A DNA stretch of 64,000 nt from Geomonas propionica (GCF_016458235.1 NZ_JAEMHK010000010.1:1-64000), one strand, 5' to 3'. Shown: positions 17,845 to 28,706, counted from the first letter of the stretch. Program-made: numbers and translations. The notes: a model not told the origin generated them from the sequence alone.

Positions 17845-18174
17845 CTAGCCGATGCGGGAATTCTTCTCTTCGATGCCGGACATGCCGAAGCGGCGCCTGA
17901 GTTCAGCGTAGACCTCCTCCGGATCGATGTCGTAGAAGCCCAGCAGGACCAGGCTGTGGAAGAAAAGGTCGGCGGTCTCGTAGACGATCTCCTCGCGCTT
18001 GCCGCCCTTGCCGGCGATAACGACCTCGGTCGCCTCCTCGCCCAGTTTCTTGAGGATCTTGTCGATCCCCTTCGCCATGAGGCTCGCGGTGTAGGAGTTC
18101 TCGCTCGGGTTGGCCTTGCGTTCCTGGATCACGCGGTAAACCGCGGTGATGATGTCGTCTTTATGCTGCTCCAT
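17845..18174 (-). CDS. hisE: Phosphoribosyl-ATP diphosphatase
   Basis: A 109-aa MazG-type enzyme for the second step of histidine synthesis (PR-ATP to PR-AMP). GEEATEVVIAGKGG and ETADLFFHSLVLL carry the acidic metal-binding residues. The start is ATG 18174, with AGGAG about 8 nt upstream; an in-frame extension to 18297 crosses a GC-rich repeat and is rejected. It is a stand-alone HisE, so a separate hisI is expected elsewhere. It is the last his gene of the leftward run. Confidence 0.94.
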   Translation of the reverse strand: MEQHKDDIITAVYRVIQERKANPSENSYTASLMAKGIDKILKKLGEEATEVVIAGKGGKREEIVYETADLFFHSLVLLGFYDIDPEEVYAELRRRFGMSGIEEKNSRIG

Positions 18175-18194
18175 GATGAAGCTCCTTCGTTTGT

Positions 18195-18296
18195 TCTTCT
18201 GCTCCTCACCCCGGAGGGGGGAGGTTGGGAGGGGGGCTATTCTAGCAGGAGAAAACCATCCCCCTCCCTGACCCTCCCCCTCCGGGGGAGGGAACA
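18195..18296. repeat. GC-rich dispersed repeat between hisF and hisE
   Basis: Two inverted blocks, one with CTCCTCACCCCGGAGGGGG and one with CCTCCCCCTCCGGGGGAGG-like sequence, fill the gap between the two his genes. The family is shared with 12625-12675 and 20519-20606. Confidence 0.6.
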
Positions 18297-18311
18297 AGAA
18301 TGGTCAAGGGA

Positions 18312-19070
<759 letters not shown>

Positions 19071-19090
19071 CTTAAAACTCCAGCTTTGTC

Positions 19091-19822
19091 TTAGCGCTGC
19101 TTCTTGGTCAGTGCGATAGCTTCGGCGAGGTTGATGGCGCCGGAGTAGATGGCCTTGCCGGTGATGACACCGGTGACTCCGGAGGACTCGATGGCGATCA
19201 GGTTCTCGATGTCCTTCAGCGAGGAGAGTCCGCCGGAGGCGATCACCGGGATGTTGATGGCTTCAGCCAGTGCCTTGGTGGCCTCGATATTCGGCCCCTG
19301 CATCATGCCGTCGCGGCTGATGTCGGTGTAGATGATGGCGGAGACGCCGTCCCCTTCGAACTGCCTGGCGAGTTCGGTCGCCGTGATGCCGGTCACTTCG
19401 GCCCAACCCTGGACCGCGACCATGCCGTTCTTGGCGTCGATACCGACCACGATCTTGCCGGGGAACTTGGCGCAGGCTTCCTTCACAAAAGCAGGGTTTC
19501 TCTGCGCGGCGGTGCCGATGATGACGCGGCCGATGCCGAGGGAGAGATAGGCTTCGATGGTGGCGATGTCGCGGATGCCGCCGCCCAACTGGGTCGGGAT
19601 GGTGACGGACTTCACGATGGACTCGATGGCGGAGCGGTTCTTCGGCTCGCCCGCAAAGGCGCCGTCCAGGTCGACGATGTGCAGGATCTCGCCGCCCTGA
19701 CGCTGCCACTCGGCCGCCTGTGCGCCCGGATCGTCGTTGAAAACCGTGTCCTTCTCCATCAGCCCCTGCTCCAAGCGGACGCAGCAGCCGTTCTTCAGAT
19801 CTATTGCCGGAATAATGATCAT
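19091..19822 (-). CDS. hisA: ProFAR isomerase
   Basis: A 243-aa TIM barrel performing the Amadori isomerisation of ProFAR to [24 protein letters not shown] carries the catalytic Asp near residue 8; QLGGGIRD and IASGGLSSL are the phosphate-binding loops, and [14 protein letters not shown] carries the second catalytic Asp. It lies 13 bp after hisH and 20 bp before hisF, consistent with one transcript. ATG 19822. Confidence 0.97.
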   Translation of the reverse strand: MIIIPAIDLKNGCCVRLEQGLMEKDTVFNDDPGAQAAEWQRQGGEILHIVDLDGAFAGEPKNRSAIESIVKSVTIPTQLGGGIRDIATIEAYLSLGIGRVIIGTAAQRNPAFVKEACAKFPGKIVVGIDAKNGMVAVQGWAEVTGITATELARQFEGDGVSAIIYTDISRDGMMQGPNIEATKALAEAINIPVIASGGLSSLKDIENLIAIESSGVTGVITGKAIYSGAINLAEAIALTKKQR

Positions 19823-19835
19823 TTCAATCCCTCAG

Positions 19836-20459
19836 TTATTTCATTGCAGCGAAGTTCTTCAGCATGGCGAGCCCCTTGTCCTGGGACTTCTCCGGGTGGA
19901 ACTGGGCGGCCACGACGTTGTCGCGCCAGATGGCGGCGCAGAAGTCGATGCCGTAGTTGGTGGTCGCCGCCACCACGCTCTCGTCGTTCGGCTTCACGTA
20001 GTAGGAATGCACGAAGTAGACGTTGGAACCGTTATCGACGCCATTGAACAGCGGCGAAGGGCGCTTGATGTCGAGCTGGTTCCAGCCCATGTGCGGCACC
20101 TTCAGCTCCTCACCCGCCTGCTCCATCCCTTCCGGGAAGCGAAGCACCTTGCCGGGGATCACGTCGAGGCCCTTGTGGATGCCGAATTCCTCGCTCTCGG
20201 TGAAGAGAAGCTGCAGCCCCAGGCAGATGCCGAGGAAGGGTTTGCCTTCCTTGATCACCTTGAGGATCGGCTCCACGAATCCACCTTCCTCGAGGTTCCT
20301 GATGCAGTCGCGGAAGGCACCGACGCCTGGCAAGACGACGCGTTCGGCGTCCAGAAGCACTTTAGGATCAGAGGTAACGATGGCCTCGCAGCCGACCTTC
20401 TCGAACCCTTTCTGCACGGAGCGCAGATTCCCCATGCCGTAATCTATGATCGCGATCAT
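19836..20459 (-). CDS. hisH: Imidazole glycerol phosphate synthase, glutaminase subunit
   Basis: A 207-aa class I glutamine amidotransferase that feeds ammonia to HisF. The nucleophile is in [12 protein letters not shown] (Cys near 82), and the His/Glu pair is in QFHPEKS. The N-terminus [20 protein letters not shown] is typical. It is followed 13 bp later by hisA. Confidence 0.97.
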   Translation of the reverse strand: MIAIIDYGMGNLRSVQKGFEKVGCEAIVTSDPKVLLDAERVVLPGVGAFRDCIRNLEEGGFVEPILKVIKEGKPFLGICLGLQLLFTESEEFGIHKGLDVIPGKVLRFPEGMEQAGEELKVPHMGWNQLDIKRPSPLFNGVDNGSNVYFVHSYYVKPNDESVVAATTNYGIDFCAAIWRDNVVAAQFHPEKSQDKGLAMLKNFAAMK

Positions 20460-20518
20460 CTCTTTATCCTTCTGTATGCCAGTTCTTGTTGCGGTAGTCA
20501 GATCTCAAATAGTGCCAG

Positions 20519-20606
20519 CGCCCTCATCCGCCCCTGCGGGGCACCTTCCCCCGACGGGGGAAGGAAGGCCCCCCCTCGCCCTCCGGGAGAGGGCCGGGGT
20601 GAGGGC
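20519..20606. repeat. GC-rich dispersed repeat between hisB and hisH
   Basis: Contains CCCTCATCCGCCCCTGCGGGG, CCCCGACGGGGG and CTCCGGGAGAGGGCCGGGG-like arms, forming nested stems in the hisB-hisH gap. It could act as an mRNA stabiliser or weak terminator inside the his run. Confidence 0.6.
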
Positions 20607-20610
20607 AGGC

Positions 20611-21198
20611 TTACAGCTTGCCCTTGGTGGACATGACCCCTTCGATGCGGGGGTCCATCTGGGTCGCCATGTCGAGGGCGCGGGCCGCGGCCTTGAAGCA
20701 GGCTTCCAGGATGTGGTGTACGTTGTCGCCGTACATCACGTTGATGTGGAGGTTCGCGCCGCAGTGGTTCACGAAGCCCTGGAAGAACTCGCGCACCAGC
20801 TCGACGTCGAAGTCGCCGATCTTCACCTTGGGGAGCTGAACGTTGTAGACCAAGTAGGGACGCCCGGAAAGGTCGGTGGCGACGCTCGCCAGGGTCTCGT
20901 CCATCGGCACGGTGGCCTGGCCGTAACGGCGGATGCCGCACTTGTCGCCAAGGGCTTCCTTGAACGCCGAGCCGAGCACGATGCCGATGTCCTCGACCGT
21001 GTGGTGGAAGTCGATGTCGATGTCGCCATGCGCCTCGATCTTGAGGTTAAAAAGGCCGTGCCTGGCGAAGAGGTCCAGCATGTGATCCAGAAAGGGGACC
21101 GAAGTGCAGAGCTGCGCCTCGCCTTTGCCGTCGATTTCAAGGGAGAGCTTGATCTGCGTCTCCTTGGTGATGCGTTCGATGTTTGCCGACCTGGCCAT
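20611..21198 (-). CDS. hisB: Imidazoleglycerol-phosphate dehydratase
   Basis: A 195-aa monofunctional dehydratase (no histidinol-phosphatase domain). The manganese-binding motifs appear as [36 protein letters not shown]-like [13 protein letters not shown], and [15 protein letters not shown]. It lies between hisD and hisH. In many related operons hisC sits between hisD and hisB; here only 46 bp separate them. Confidence 0.96.
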   Translation of the reverse strand: MARSANIERITKETQIKLSLEIDGKGEAQLCTSVPFLDHMLDLFARHGLFNLKIEAHGDIDIDFHHTVEDIGIVLGSAFKEALGDKCGIRRYGQATVPMDETLASVATDLSGRPYLVYNVQLPKVKIGDFDVELVREFFQGFVNHCGANLHINVMYGDNVHHILEACFKAAARALDMATQMDPRIEGVMSTKGKL

Positions 21199-21244
21199 GC
21201 CTGCCTCCTTTAATTACATGATCAAAGCTGCCATGAATTTGAAA

Positions 21245-22534
21245 CTAGCTGTCCAGCCTGAAGCTGACCGACTTGCCGTGGGCTTCCAGCCCTTCCAGCG
21301 TGGCGATGCGGACGATATCGGCACCGACCCGCTGCAGGCCGCCCTTGGTGAAATAGATGAGGGAGCTTTTCTTGATGAAGTCATCCACCGACAGCGGCGA
21401 GAAGAAGCGCGCCGTGCCGCCGGTCGGGAGCGTGTGGTTGGGGCCGGCGAGATAATCGCCGGAGGCCTCGGGGGTGTAGTGTCCCATGAAGATCGCGCCG
21501 GCGTTGGTGATGAGCGGCATGATCTCGAACGGGTTCTCCACTGCGAGTTCCAGGTGCTCCGGGGCGATGCGGTTGGAGAAGGCAATGGCCTCTTCCAGGT
21601 CGCCGGCCACGATGATGACGCCAAAGGATTCCCAGGACTTGCGGGCGATCGCCTCGCGGGAAAGTTCCTTCAACTGGCGCTCCACCTCGGCCGCCACCTT
21701 CTCGCCGAAAGCGCGGTCGGTGGTGATCAGTACGGAGGAGGCAAGTTCGTCGTGCTCGGCCTGGGAGAGAAGGTCCGCCGCTATGTGGGTCGGGTTGCCG
21801 CTGCCATCGTTGATGACCAGGATCTCGCTCGGGCCGGCGATCATGTCGATGCCGACCTGGCCGAAGACCAGCTTCTTGGCGGTGGCGACGTAGATATTGC
21901 CCGGGCCGGTGATCTTGTCGACTTTCGGAACGGTGGCGGTGCCGTAGGCGAGTGCCGCGACGGCCTGCGCGCCGCCAATGCGGAAGATGCGATCGACGCC
22001 GGCAAGCTTGGCGGCTACCAGCACGTGGGCGTTGGTCTCACCGCCCGGGGTGGGGACGACCATGATGATCTCGCCGACGCCGGCGACCTTGGCGGGCACG
22101 GCGTTCATGATGACGCTGGAGGGATAGCAGGCCTTGCCGCCGGGGACGTAGATGCCCACCTTGGCGAGCGGGGTAACCTTCTGGCCCAGCATGATGTCGG
22201 CTTCCTCGGTGGAAAGCCAGGTCTGCTGCTTCTGCTTCTCGTGATAGCGGGCGACGCGCTCGACGGCGAGTTTCAGCGCCGCGAGGTCCTTCTCGTCCAC
22301 CTGGGCGAAGGCCTTGGCGAACTCTTCCTCGGTGATCTCCAGCCCAGCCGCGTCGCACTCCAGCCGGTCGAAACGGCGGGTGTAATCAAGGAGCGCCGCG
22401 TCGCCGCGCTTGCGCACATCCGAGATGATGCCCAGCACCACCTCTTCGACCTCGCGCCCCGACTCCTCGCCACGCTCAACAATGGCATCGAACTTCGCCT
22501 GAAAATCTGCTTCCCTGATGTCGAGGAACTGCAT
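21245..22534 (-). CDS. hisD: Histidinol dehydrogenase
   Basis: A 429-aa zinc and NAD enzyme for the last two steps of histidine synthesis. Motifs seen: VYVPGGKACYPSS-like IYVPGGKACYPSSV, IAGPSEILVI, LLSQAEHDELASSVLIT (metal-binding Gln/His and catalytic residues) and NHTLPTGGTARFFSPLSV. Length is normal. ATG 22534 (MQFLDIREADF). Confidence 0.97.
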   Translation of the reverse strand: MQFLDIREADFQAKFDAIVERGEESGREVEEVVLGIISDVRKRGDAALLDYTRRFDRLECDAAGLEITEEEFAKAFAQVDEKDLAALKLAVERVARYHEKQKQQTWLSTEEADIMLGQKVTPLAKVGIYVPGGKACYPSSVIMNAVPAKVAGVGEIIMVVPTPGGETNAHVLVAAKLAGVDRIFRIGGAQAVAALAYGTATVPKVDKITGPGNIYVATAKKLVFGQVGIDMIAGPSEILVINDGSGNPTHIAADLLSQAEHDELASSVLITTDRAFGEKVAAEVERQLKELSREAIARKSWESFGVIIVAGDLEEAIAFSNRIAPEHLELAVENPFEIMPLITNAGAIFMGHYTPEASGDYLAGPNHTLPTGGTARFFSPLSVDDFIKKSSLIYFTKGGLQRVGADIVRIATLEGLEAHGKSVSFRLDS

Positions 22535-22611
22535 CTTTAAACCTCGCGAATGGTGGAAATAAAATCTTTATACTCTCGCATTCACCCCTCTCGAGCACCC
22601 TGCCCGAAGGA

Positions 22612-22641
22612 GGGGACTGGCTCCGCCAGGTGCCTGTCCCC
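22612..22641. repeat. REP-like repeat, copy 2 (inverted)
   Basis: The copy reads GGGGACTGGCTCCGCCAGG and ends GTGCCTGTCCCC, the reverse orientation of the copy at 4017. It is in the hisG-hisD gap. Confidence 0.85.
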
Positions 22642-22687
22642 TTTGGGCTTGGGTAAGGTGGGTGGGCGGAATGGAGCGTTCCGCTAG

Positions 22688-22717
22688 AGGGCCTGGCACC
22701 TAACGGAGCCAGTCCCT
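22688..22717. repeat. REP-like repeat, copy 3
   Basis: A slightly diverged copy (GAGGGCCTGGCACCTAACGG, ending AGTCCC), facing copy 2 at about 45 bp. The two form a head-to-head pair able to fold as one large hairpin. Confidence 0.75.
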
Positions 22718-22732
22718 TCTGCGATCCGGTCG

Positions 22733-23371
22733 TTATATATGCTGCTCCAGCCCTTCGATGATCTTGGAGATGCGCTCGTGCTTGGTCTTGAGGCTCGCAC
22801 GGTTGACGATCAGGCGGCAGGTGATCTCTGCGATGGTTTCAATCTCCACCAGGCCGTTCTGCTTCAGCGTCTCGCCGGTGGAAACGAGGTCGACGATGCG
22901 CTCGGAAAGGCCGACCAGCGGAGCAAGCTCGATGGAGCCGTAAAGCTTGATCAGCTCGACCTGTATGCCCTTCGCCGCGAAGTACTTCTCCGTCACGTTA
23001 GGATACTTGGTGGCGATACGGATGTTGTTCCAGGCGGAGGGGTCGTCCTTGCTGGAAAGTTCGACCGGCTCGGCGACCATGAGGCGGCAATAGCCGAATT
23101 TCAGGTCCAGCGGCTCGTAGAGATCCTTCTCCGCCTCCATCAGGGTGTCCTTGCCGACGATGCCGAGGTCGGCACAGCCGTACTCCACGTAGGTGGGGAC
23201 GTCGGTGGCGCGCACGATCATGTAGCGCATCTTCTGCTCGTGGTTCTCGAAAACAAGCTTGCGGGTGTCGGAGAGGAGCTCTTCACAGTCGATGCCGATC
23301 TTCTTGAACAGGGCAACGGAGTCCTGCAGGATGCGGCCTTTCGGGATGGCGATGGTGACGTAGTCGGTCAT
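22733..23371 (-). CDS. hisG: ATP phosphoribosyltransferase, short form
   Basis: A 212-aa catalytic subunit for the first step of histidine synthesis. The start is ATG 23371 (MTDYVTIAIPKGRILQDS), with GGAG upstream; the longer frame from 23398 is not supported. Features include YGCADLGIVGKDTL and DLVSTGETLKQNGL (PRPP-binding). It lacks the C-terminal regulatory domain of the long form, so by family knowledge it needs a HisZ partner, which is not in this window. It follows murA by 123 bp. Confidence 0.95.
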   Translation of the reverse strand: MTDYVTIAIPKGRILQDSVALFKKIGIDCEELLSDTRKLVFENHEQKMRYMIVRATDVPTYVEYGCADLGIVGKDTLMEAEKDLYEPLDLKFGYCRLMVAEPVELSSKDDPSAWNNIRIATKYPNVTEKYFAAKGIQVELIKLYGSIELAPLVGLSERIVDLVSTGETLKQNGLVEIETIAEITCRLIVNRASLKTKHERISKIIEGLEQHI

Positions 23372-23494
23372 TTTAAAAACTCCGTGGGAGCATGGCATTT
23401 ATGTGTTACGGATCTTGCGGGCACCCTCTCCCAGAGGGAGAGGGAAGGTAAAGCTTGGGGGCACGACATCAGCGTGTCATGCCCCCAATATGCA

Positions 23495-24760
23495 CTACGG
23501 CCCGTCGACGTCCGGGACGCGGACGATGTCCGCGCCGAGTCCGGCGAGCTTCTTCTCGATGTTCTCGTAGCCGCGGTCCAGGTGGTAGATCCTGGAGATC
23601 TCGCTGGTGTTGTCAGCGGCCAGGGCGGCAAGGATCAGCGACGCGGAGGCCCGGAGGTCGGTCGCCATGACCGGCGCGCCGGAAAGCTTCTTGACGCCTT
23701 TGACGGTTGCGGCGTTGCCTTCGCAGATAATGTCAGCGCCGAAACGCAGCAGCTCGGAGACGTGCATGAAACGGTTCTCGAAGATGTTCTCCGAGATCAC
23801 GCTGGCGCCTTCCGCGACGCACATGAGGGCCATGAACTGGGCCTGCATGTCGGTCGGGAAGCCCGGGTAGGGACGGGTCTTGATGTTGACGTTGCGAATC
23901 TTCTTCGGCCCCTTGACGCGGACCACATTGTCCTTGTTGATGATCTCCACGCCGGCGTCCTGCAGCTTGAAGGTCAGGGCGTCCAGGTGCTCCAGGCGCA
24001 TGTTCTTGATCTTAATGTCCCCGCCGGTGATGGCGGAAGCGATCATGAAGGTACCGGCCTCGATGCGGTCCGGCATCACCGCGTGCTCGGCGGCGGTCAA
24101 TTGCTCGACCCCTTTAATGCGGATAGTGTCGGTGCCGGCCCCTTCGATGTTGGCGCCCATCTTGGTCAGGATATCGGCGAGGTCCACGATCTCCGGTTCG
24201 CGCGCCGCATTCTCCAGGATGGTCTCCCCCTGCGCGGTGGCGGCCGCCATCAGGAGTTGCTCGGTGCCGCCCACGGTGGAGATGTCGAAGTTGATGCGTG
24301 CACCCTTCAGTTTCTTGGCCTTCGCTTCCACGTAGCCATGCTCCAGGGTGATCTCAGCGCCCAGCGCGGCAAGACCTTTCAGGTGCAGGTTGATGGGACG
24401 CGCGCCGATGGCGCAGCCGCCAGGGAGCGATACGCGGGCCTGGCCGAAACGGGCCAAAAGCGGGCCGAGCACCAGCACGGAGGCGCGCATGGTGCGCACC
24501 AGGTCGTATGTGGCTTCCCAGCTGTTCAGGTTGGTGGTGTCGATCTTGACCACGTTGCCGCGACCGTCGACCGTGGCGCCGAGTTTCTCCAGCACCTTGA
24601 TGGTGGTGTTGATATCCCTCAGGAAGGGAACGTTGCTGATGGTGTGGCACCCGGGCGCCAGAATGGTGGAGATGAATATGGGGAGGGCGGCGTTTTTCGA
24701 TCCGCTGACGGTCACTTCTCCGGAAAGTTTGTTGCCACCTTTGATTATCAGTTTTTCCAC
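23495..24760 (-). CDS. murA: UDP-N-acetylglucosamine 1-carboxyvinyltransferase
   Basis: A 421-aa enzyme that starts peptidoglycan precursor synthesis by adding enolpyruvate to UDP-GlcNAc. [10 protein letters not shown] near residue 20 carries the Lys/Asn pair, and [16 protein letters not shown] carries the catalytic Cys that fosfomycin attacks in sensitive enzymes. [16 protein letters not shown] is also conserved. Located between prmC and hisG in the leftward run. Confidence 0.97.
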   Translation of the reverse strand: MEKLIIKGGNKLSGEVTVSGSKNAALPIFISTILAPGCHTISNVPFLRDINTTIKVLEKLGATVDGRGNVVKIDTTNLNSWEATYDLVRTMRASVLVLGPLLARFGQARVSLPGGCAIGARPINLHLKGLAALGAEITLEHGYVEAKAKKLKGARINFDISTVGGTEQLLMAAATAQGETILENAAREPEIVDLADILTKMGANIEGAGTDTIRIKGVEQLTAAEHAVMPDRIEAGTFMIASAITGGDIKIKNMRLEHLDALTFKLQDAGVEIINKDNVVRVKGPKKIRNVNIKTRPYPGFPTDMQAQFMALMCVAEGASVISENIFENRFMHVSELLRFGADIICEGNAATVKGVKKLSGAPVMATDLRASASLILAALAADNTSEISRIYHLDRGYENIEKKLAGLGADIVRVPDVDGP

Positions 24761-24828
24761 TGTTACCTCTGTGTTCTTTTCTTTTGTTCAACGCCCCGAG
24801 GGGCGGAGGGAAATGTCTCAGTCCCTAA

Positions 24829-24858
24829 GGGGACAGGCACCTGGCGGAGCCAGTCCCC
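24829..24858. repeat. REP-like repeat, copy 4
   Basis: GGGGACAGGCACCTGGCGG ... CCAGTCCCC, between prmC and murA and ending two bases from the prmC stop codon. Confidence 0.85.
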
Positions 24859-24859
24859 C

Positions 24860-25714
24860 TCAGAGCCTGCCGCCGACCACGCGCTCGATGCCTGCAGGAT
24901 CGGTCTGGGTGAAGGTTTCCCCGGCGAAGCCGCCGGACTTCAAAAGTCCCAGCACCTGGGGTGCCTGTCCGGCGCCGACCTCGAAGATCAGCCAGCCGCC
25001 GGGGTTCAGATAGCCGGGCGCGTCGCTCACGATACGCCGGTAAAAATCGAGGCCATCGGCCCCGCCATCGAGCGCGCCCATCGGCTCGAAGCCGCGCACC
25101 TCTGCCTGCAAGGTCGCCAGTTCGGAATTGGGAATATAGGGCGGGTTGGATACTACCATGTCGAAGCGTCGTCCCGCAAACGGTTCGAACATAGAGCCCT
25201 GGAAAAATTGCACGGCGGCCTCGTTGCGCTCGGCGTTGCCGCGGGCGACCTCGAGGGCTTCCGCGGAAACGTCCACGCTGCAGACTTCCGCCTGCGGCAG
25301 TGCCTTGGCCAGCGCGATGGCCACGCAGCCGCTGCCGGTGCCGATGTCGAGGATGCTCCGGGCGGCGGAACCGCGCTCGATCGCCTCGGTCACCAGCACC
25401 TCGGTGTCGTGGCGCGGGATCAGTACCGCCGGGGTGACCCGAAATTCGAGTCCCATGAATTCCTGGGTCCCCAGGATGTACTGCAGCGGCTCGCGCTTGC
25501 CGCGTCGCGCCACCATAGTGCGGTAAGCGGCCAGCTCGGCGTCGGAAAGGGGCTTGTCGAAGTTCAGGTAGAGACCGACCCGGTCCAGGGACAGCGCCTC
25601 GCACAGCATCCACTCCGCCTCCAGGCGCGGGTTTTCCACGCCTTTCTCGGAAAGGTAGCCTTTGGTCCAATTAAGGATCTTGAGGACATCCCATTTTTCG
25701 GGGGTGGTGGTCAT
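24860..25714 (-). CDS. prmC: Release factor glutamine methyltransferase
   Basis: A 284-aa SAM-dependent enzyme that methylates the Gln of the GGQ motif in release factors. The SAM loop is ILDIGTGSGCVAIALA and the catalytic NPPY is in VVSNPPYIPNSE. The N-terminal helical RF-binding domain is intact. It lies directly downstream of prfA, its substrate gene, 57 bp apart, a widely conserved pairing. Confidence 0.96.
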   Translation of the reverse strand: MTTTPEKWDVLKILNWTKGYLSEKGVENPRLEAEWMLCEALSLDRVGLYLNFDKPLSDAELAAYRTMVARRGKREPLQYILGTQEFMGLEFRVTPAVLIPRHDTEVLVTEAIERGSAARSILDIGTGSGCVAIALAKALPQAEVCSVDVSAEALEVARGNAERNEAAVQFFQGSMFEPFAGRRFDMVVSNPPYIPNSELATLQAEVRGFEPMGALDGGADGLDFYRRIVSDAPGYLNPGGWLIFEVGAGQAPQVLGLLKSGGFAGETFTQTDPAGIERVVGGRL

Positions 25715-25771
25715 GTCAAATTACCTGGACATTGTGGGTCCGTCGAAGGTGGCCGACCCGGAAGGCATGAA

Positions 25772-26851
25772 TTACATGCCTTCGCTTTGGGCCTGCAGGG
25801 CTTCCATCTGGTAGTGGGCGCGCAGGGAATCGGCGATCTCGGAGATGTCGCCGGCCATGATGGAATCGAGGCGGTACAGGGTGAGCCCGATGCGGTGATC
25901 GGTCATGCGCCCCTGCGGGAAGTTGTAGGTCCTGATGCGCTCGCTGCGGTCGCCGCTGCCCACCTGGCTCTTCCTGTCGGCGGCCATCTTGGCGTTCTGC
26001 TCCATCACGATGTTGTCCAGGATCCTGGACTTCAAGACCTTCATGGCTTTCGCGCGGTTCTTGATCTGGCTGCGCTCTTCCTGGCAGGCGACGACGGTGC
26101 CGGTCGGAAGGTGGGTGATCCTGACCGCGGAGTCGGTGGTGTTGACGTGCTGGCCGCCCGCGCCGGAGGAGCGGTAGACGTCGATCTTCAGGTCGGTCGG
26201 GTTGATGTCGATGTCGACGTCCTCAGCCTCGGGCATGACCGCCACGGTGCAGGCCGAAGTGTGGATGCGCCCCTGCGCCTCGGTCTCGGGAACGCGCTGC
26301 ACGCGGTGGGTGCCGGACTCGTACTTCAGTTTGGCGAAGACACCGTCGCCCTCGACCAGCGCGATTACCTCTTTGAAGCCACCCCGCTCGGACTCGGATG
26401 CGGAGATCACTTCGACCTTCCAGCGGTTGGTCTCGGCGAAGCGGCTGTACATGCGGAACAGGTCGCCCGCGAAAAGTGCCGACTCGTCTCCGCCGGTGCC
26501 GGCGCGGATCTCCAGGACGACGCTCTTGTCGTCGTTGGGGTCCTTGGGCAGCAGGAGCACTTGGATCTCGCTTTCCAGCTGCTCGCGGCGCTCCTCCAGG
26601 GTTTCCAGTTCGGCCTGGGCCATCTCGCGCATCTCCTGGTCCGGCTCCTTCAGGAGTTCCTTGTTCCCTTCCATGTCGGCGAGCACTTTCTTGTACTCGC
26701 GGTAGGCGGCGATCAACTCGGTGAGGCCGGCGTGCTCCTTGGAGAGCTTCCTGAACTCAGTCTGGTTCGCCAGCACCTCCGGATCGGAAAGGAGCGATTC
26801 CAGCTCGCCGAAACGGGTTTCAAGATCTGCGATTTTATCGAACATGGACAT
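25772..26851 (-). CDS. prfA: Peptide chain release factor 1
   Basis: RF1, about 359 aa, ends translation at UAA and UAG. GSGGQ-type motif [18 protein letters not shown] and the codon-recognition region are present. Two starts are possible: ATG 26851 (MSMFDKI), with GAGG six nt upstream, and ATG 26845 (MFDKI), 12 nt away; spacing favours the first. It is between the DUF1385 gene and prmC. Confidence 0.95.
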   Translation of the reverse strand: MSMFDKIADLETRFGELESLLSDPEVLANQTEFRKLSKEHAGLTELIAAYREYKKVLADMEGNKELLKEPDQEMREMAQAELETLEERREQLESEIQVLLLPKDPNDDKSVVLEIRAGTGGDESALFAGDLFRMYSRFAETNRWKVEVISASESERGGFKEVIALVEGDGVFAKLKYESGTHRVQRVPETEAQGRIHTSACTVAVMPEAEDVDIDINPTDLKIDVYRSSGAGGQHVNTTDSAVRITHLPTGTVVACQEERSQIKNRAKAMKVLKSRILDNIVMEQNAKMAADRKSQVGSGDRSERIRTYNFPQGRMTDHRIGLTLYRLDSIMAGDISEIADSLRAHYQMEALQAQSEGM

Positions 26852-26922
26852 ACAACACCTCAAAAGACCCTTGGGCCTGATTCAATCAAAAACATTCTGC
26901 CTGGTCACCCAAGCGGCAAGGC

Positions 26923-26949
26923 GGGCGAATGATTATTCGCCCCTACAGG
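26923..26949. repeat. GGGCGAAT-type palindromic repeat, copy 1
   Basis: GGGCGAATGATTATTCGCCC followed by CTACAGGT. A near-identical copy is at 31150-31176, and a worn copy near 16975-17002. It is in the gap upstream of prfA. Confidence 0.85.
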
Positions 26950-26991
26950 TGCGGGATCCCCGCTGAGAGCTCCCCTTACCTCACGTGCCGG

Positions 26992-27897
26992 CTAAACGAC
27001 CAGCCGGTCGTCTTTGAAGCCGTCGTTCAGCTCGAGGGCGACCTGCATCGACTTGATGGCGACCTCAATCTGGCTGTCGTCGGGCTCGCGGGTGGTCAGC
27101 CGCTGCAGCGCTAGGCCCGGGGCGATCACCATCCGCACCAGCGCGTGGCTGTCGTGCTTGGCGGTCCACTTGAGGACCTCGTAGGAGAGCCCGGCGATCA
27201 TCGGCAGCAGGACGATCCTGGAGCCGGCCTTGAAGTAGAAGGGCCACAGCTTCGGGATCAGGGAGAACACCACGATGCTCACCAGCATGACGATCAACAG
27301 GAAGCTGGTACCGCAACGCGGGTGCAGGCAGCTGTACTTCCTCACGTTGTCGACGGTGAGCTCCTCGCCCGCCTCGAAGGTGAAGATCGACTTGTGCTCG
27401 GCGCCGTGATACTGGAACACCCGCTGGATGTCCTTCATGCGCGAGATGCCGATGATGTAGATCAGGAACACCGCGACCCGAATCACGCCATCCACCAGGT
27501 TGAAGACGATGTTGGAGTCACCGATGATCGGGATGAGCAGCTTGGTCAGGTAGAGCGGCAGGATGAAGAAGAGCAAGATGCCGAAACCGAAGGCGACGGC
27601 CATGGTGCCGGCGATGGCCCAGTCGTTGATCTCTTCTTTTTCCTCGCCCTCGGTGAGCGCCTCGTTGGCGGAGAAGTTGAGCGCCTTGATGCCGATGATG
27701 AGCGACGAGAAAAGCGCCACCGCTCCACGGACGATGGGGAGCTTGGTGATGGGGAAACGCTCGGAAAGCGGGATCACCGTCTCGCTCTTCACCGAGATGT
27801 CGCCGTCGGGCCTTCTCACTGCAATGGCCATGGAGCGGGGGGCCCGCATCATGACGCCTTCCAGAACCGCCTGTCCGCCAATGTTTATCTTTGACAC
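26992..27897 (-). CDS. DUF1385 domain membrane protein
   Basis: A 301-aa protein starting at GTG 27897 (VSKINIGGQAVLEGVMMR), with GAGG seven nt upstream; the longer ATG-type extension has no ribosome site. DUF1385 hallmark segments are IGGQAVLEGVMMRAPRSMAIAVR, FQYHGAEHK and a CLHPRCGTSFL motif. Several membrane segments follow (AIAGTMAVAFGFGILLFFILPLYL and IVMLVSIVVFSLIP). The family has no established function, but it is consistently next to prfA and rpmE in many Gram-positives and deltaproteobacteria, as here. Confidence 0.92.
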   Translation of the reverse strand: MSKINIGGQAVLEGVMMRAPRSMAIAVRRPDGDISVKSETVIPLSERFPITKLPIVRGAVALFSSLIIGIKALNFSANEALTEGEEKEEINDWAIAGTMAVAFGFGILLFFILPLYLTKLLIPIIGDSNIVFNLVDGVIRVAVFLIYIIGISRMKDIQRVFQYHGAEHKSIFTFEAGEELTVDNVRKYSCLHPRCGTSFLLIVMLVSIVVFSLIPKLWPFYFKAGSRIVLLPMIAGLSYEVLKWTAKHDSHALVRMVIAPGLALQRLTTREPDDSQIEVAIKSMQVALELNDGFKDDRLVV

Positions 27898-27919
27898 GTT
27901 GTTACCTCGTGTTGAAAGG

Positions 27920-28609
27920 CTATAGAGCCCGGAAGAACTCCCGCACCTCGGCCATCTTGCCGCAGCACATGGCGCCTTCAGGGCAGGGGCCGGCAAGGCA
28001 GCCGGGGCCGGCCTTGTCGAAAACGGTGGGCGCCACCGGCTTCACGAGACGCAGCATCTCGACGGCCATGGCGCGAATCTCCCACTGGGCCCGCTCGCAG
28101 CAGCGCACGGCGAAGAAGTGCAGAAGCTCCCGGGCGTTCATGGTGATGATGATCTTGGTTTCGGTGGCGTTGGGAAGCAGGTAGCGTGCATCCTCGGCCG
28201 GGACACCCGCCTCGACCAGGGTGGCATAGGCCGCGTGTAGCGAGGCGACCTGGGCCTCGAAGAGCTGCAGGTGCTCGGGGTTGTCCGCTATCGACTGCGG
28301 CGTCACCACGGCAAAGCGTTCTTTATGCGAGACGTAGCGCTGGGACTGCTGTGAAAAGGAGGCGACCCGGTGCCGCACCAGCTGGTGGCTGGTGACGCGC
28401 GAGATCCCGTCCACGCCGAAGGTGAACGAAGCGTGCTCCAGCACCGACTGGTGCCCAAGCGACATGATCTTGTCCAGGAATTTTTTGACGTCGGCGCCGG
28501 AGAGTTTATCCTTGAGCGCCTCGATGTCGGCCGACGAATAGCAGAGCCGGGCCGCCAGTGCGATGGTCAACTCGGGCTCGGGGGTGTGCTGCAGGAGGGC
28601 AACCTTCAT
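27920..28609 (-). CDS. thyX: FAD-dependent thymidylate synthase
   Basis: A 229-aa flavin-dependent enzyme that methylates dUMP to dTMP using methylenetetrahydrofolate and NADPH. The ThyX signature RHRxxSxxxxSQRY is seen as RHRVASFSQQSQRY. VLEHASFTFGVDGISRV is also typical. It replaces ThyA, none being present in the window. It is 22 bp upstream of the DUF1385 start. ATG 28609 (MKVALLQHTPEPE). Confidence 0.96.
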   Translation of the reverse strand: MKVALLQHTPEPELTIALAARLCYSSADIEALKDKLSGADVKKFLDKIMSLGHQSVLEHASFTFGVDGISRVTSHQLVRHRVASFSQQSQRYVSHKERFAVVTPQSIADNPEHLQLFEAQVASLHAAYATLVEAGVPAEDARYLLPNATETKIIITMNARELLHFFAVRCCERAQWEIRAMAVEMLRLVKPVAPTVFDKAGPGCLAGPCPEGAMCCGKMAEVREFFRAL

Positions 28610-28640
28610 GAAGATCCTTCAAACACTGTCGTGCTGTAGA

Positions 28641-28679
28641 AAACGAAATAAGGGGATTTCGCCATAGACAAAATCCCCT
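28641..28679 (-). terminator. Intrinsic terminator of rpmE
   Basis: On the minus strand AGGGGATTT and AAATCCCCT pair around an 11-nt loop, followed by TATTTCGTTTTC. It lies between the rpmE stop and thyX, so thyX onward may need read-through or its own promoter. Confidence 0.75.
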
Positions 28680-28706
28680 CGAACCGATTCGCGAACGCGA
28701 AAGCCT

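Noticed and set aside
22739-26932. Very long open frame (about 1400 codons) on the plus strand opposite hisG-murA-prmC-prfA
   Set aside because: It is the antisense of four well-known genes. High-GC codon bias leaves the opposite frame open, and its translation has no recognisable protein features.
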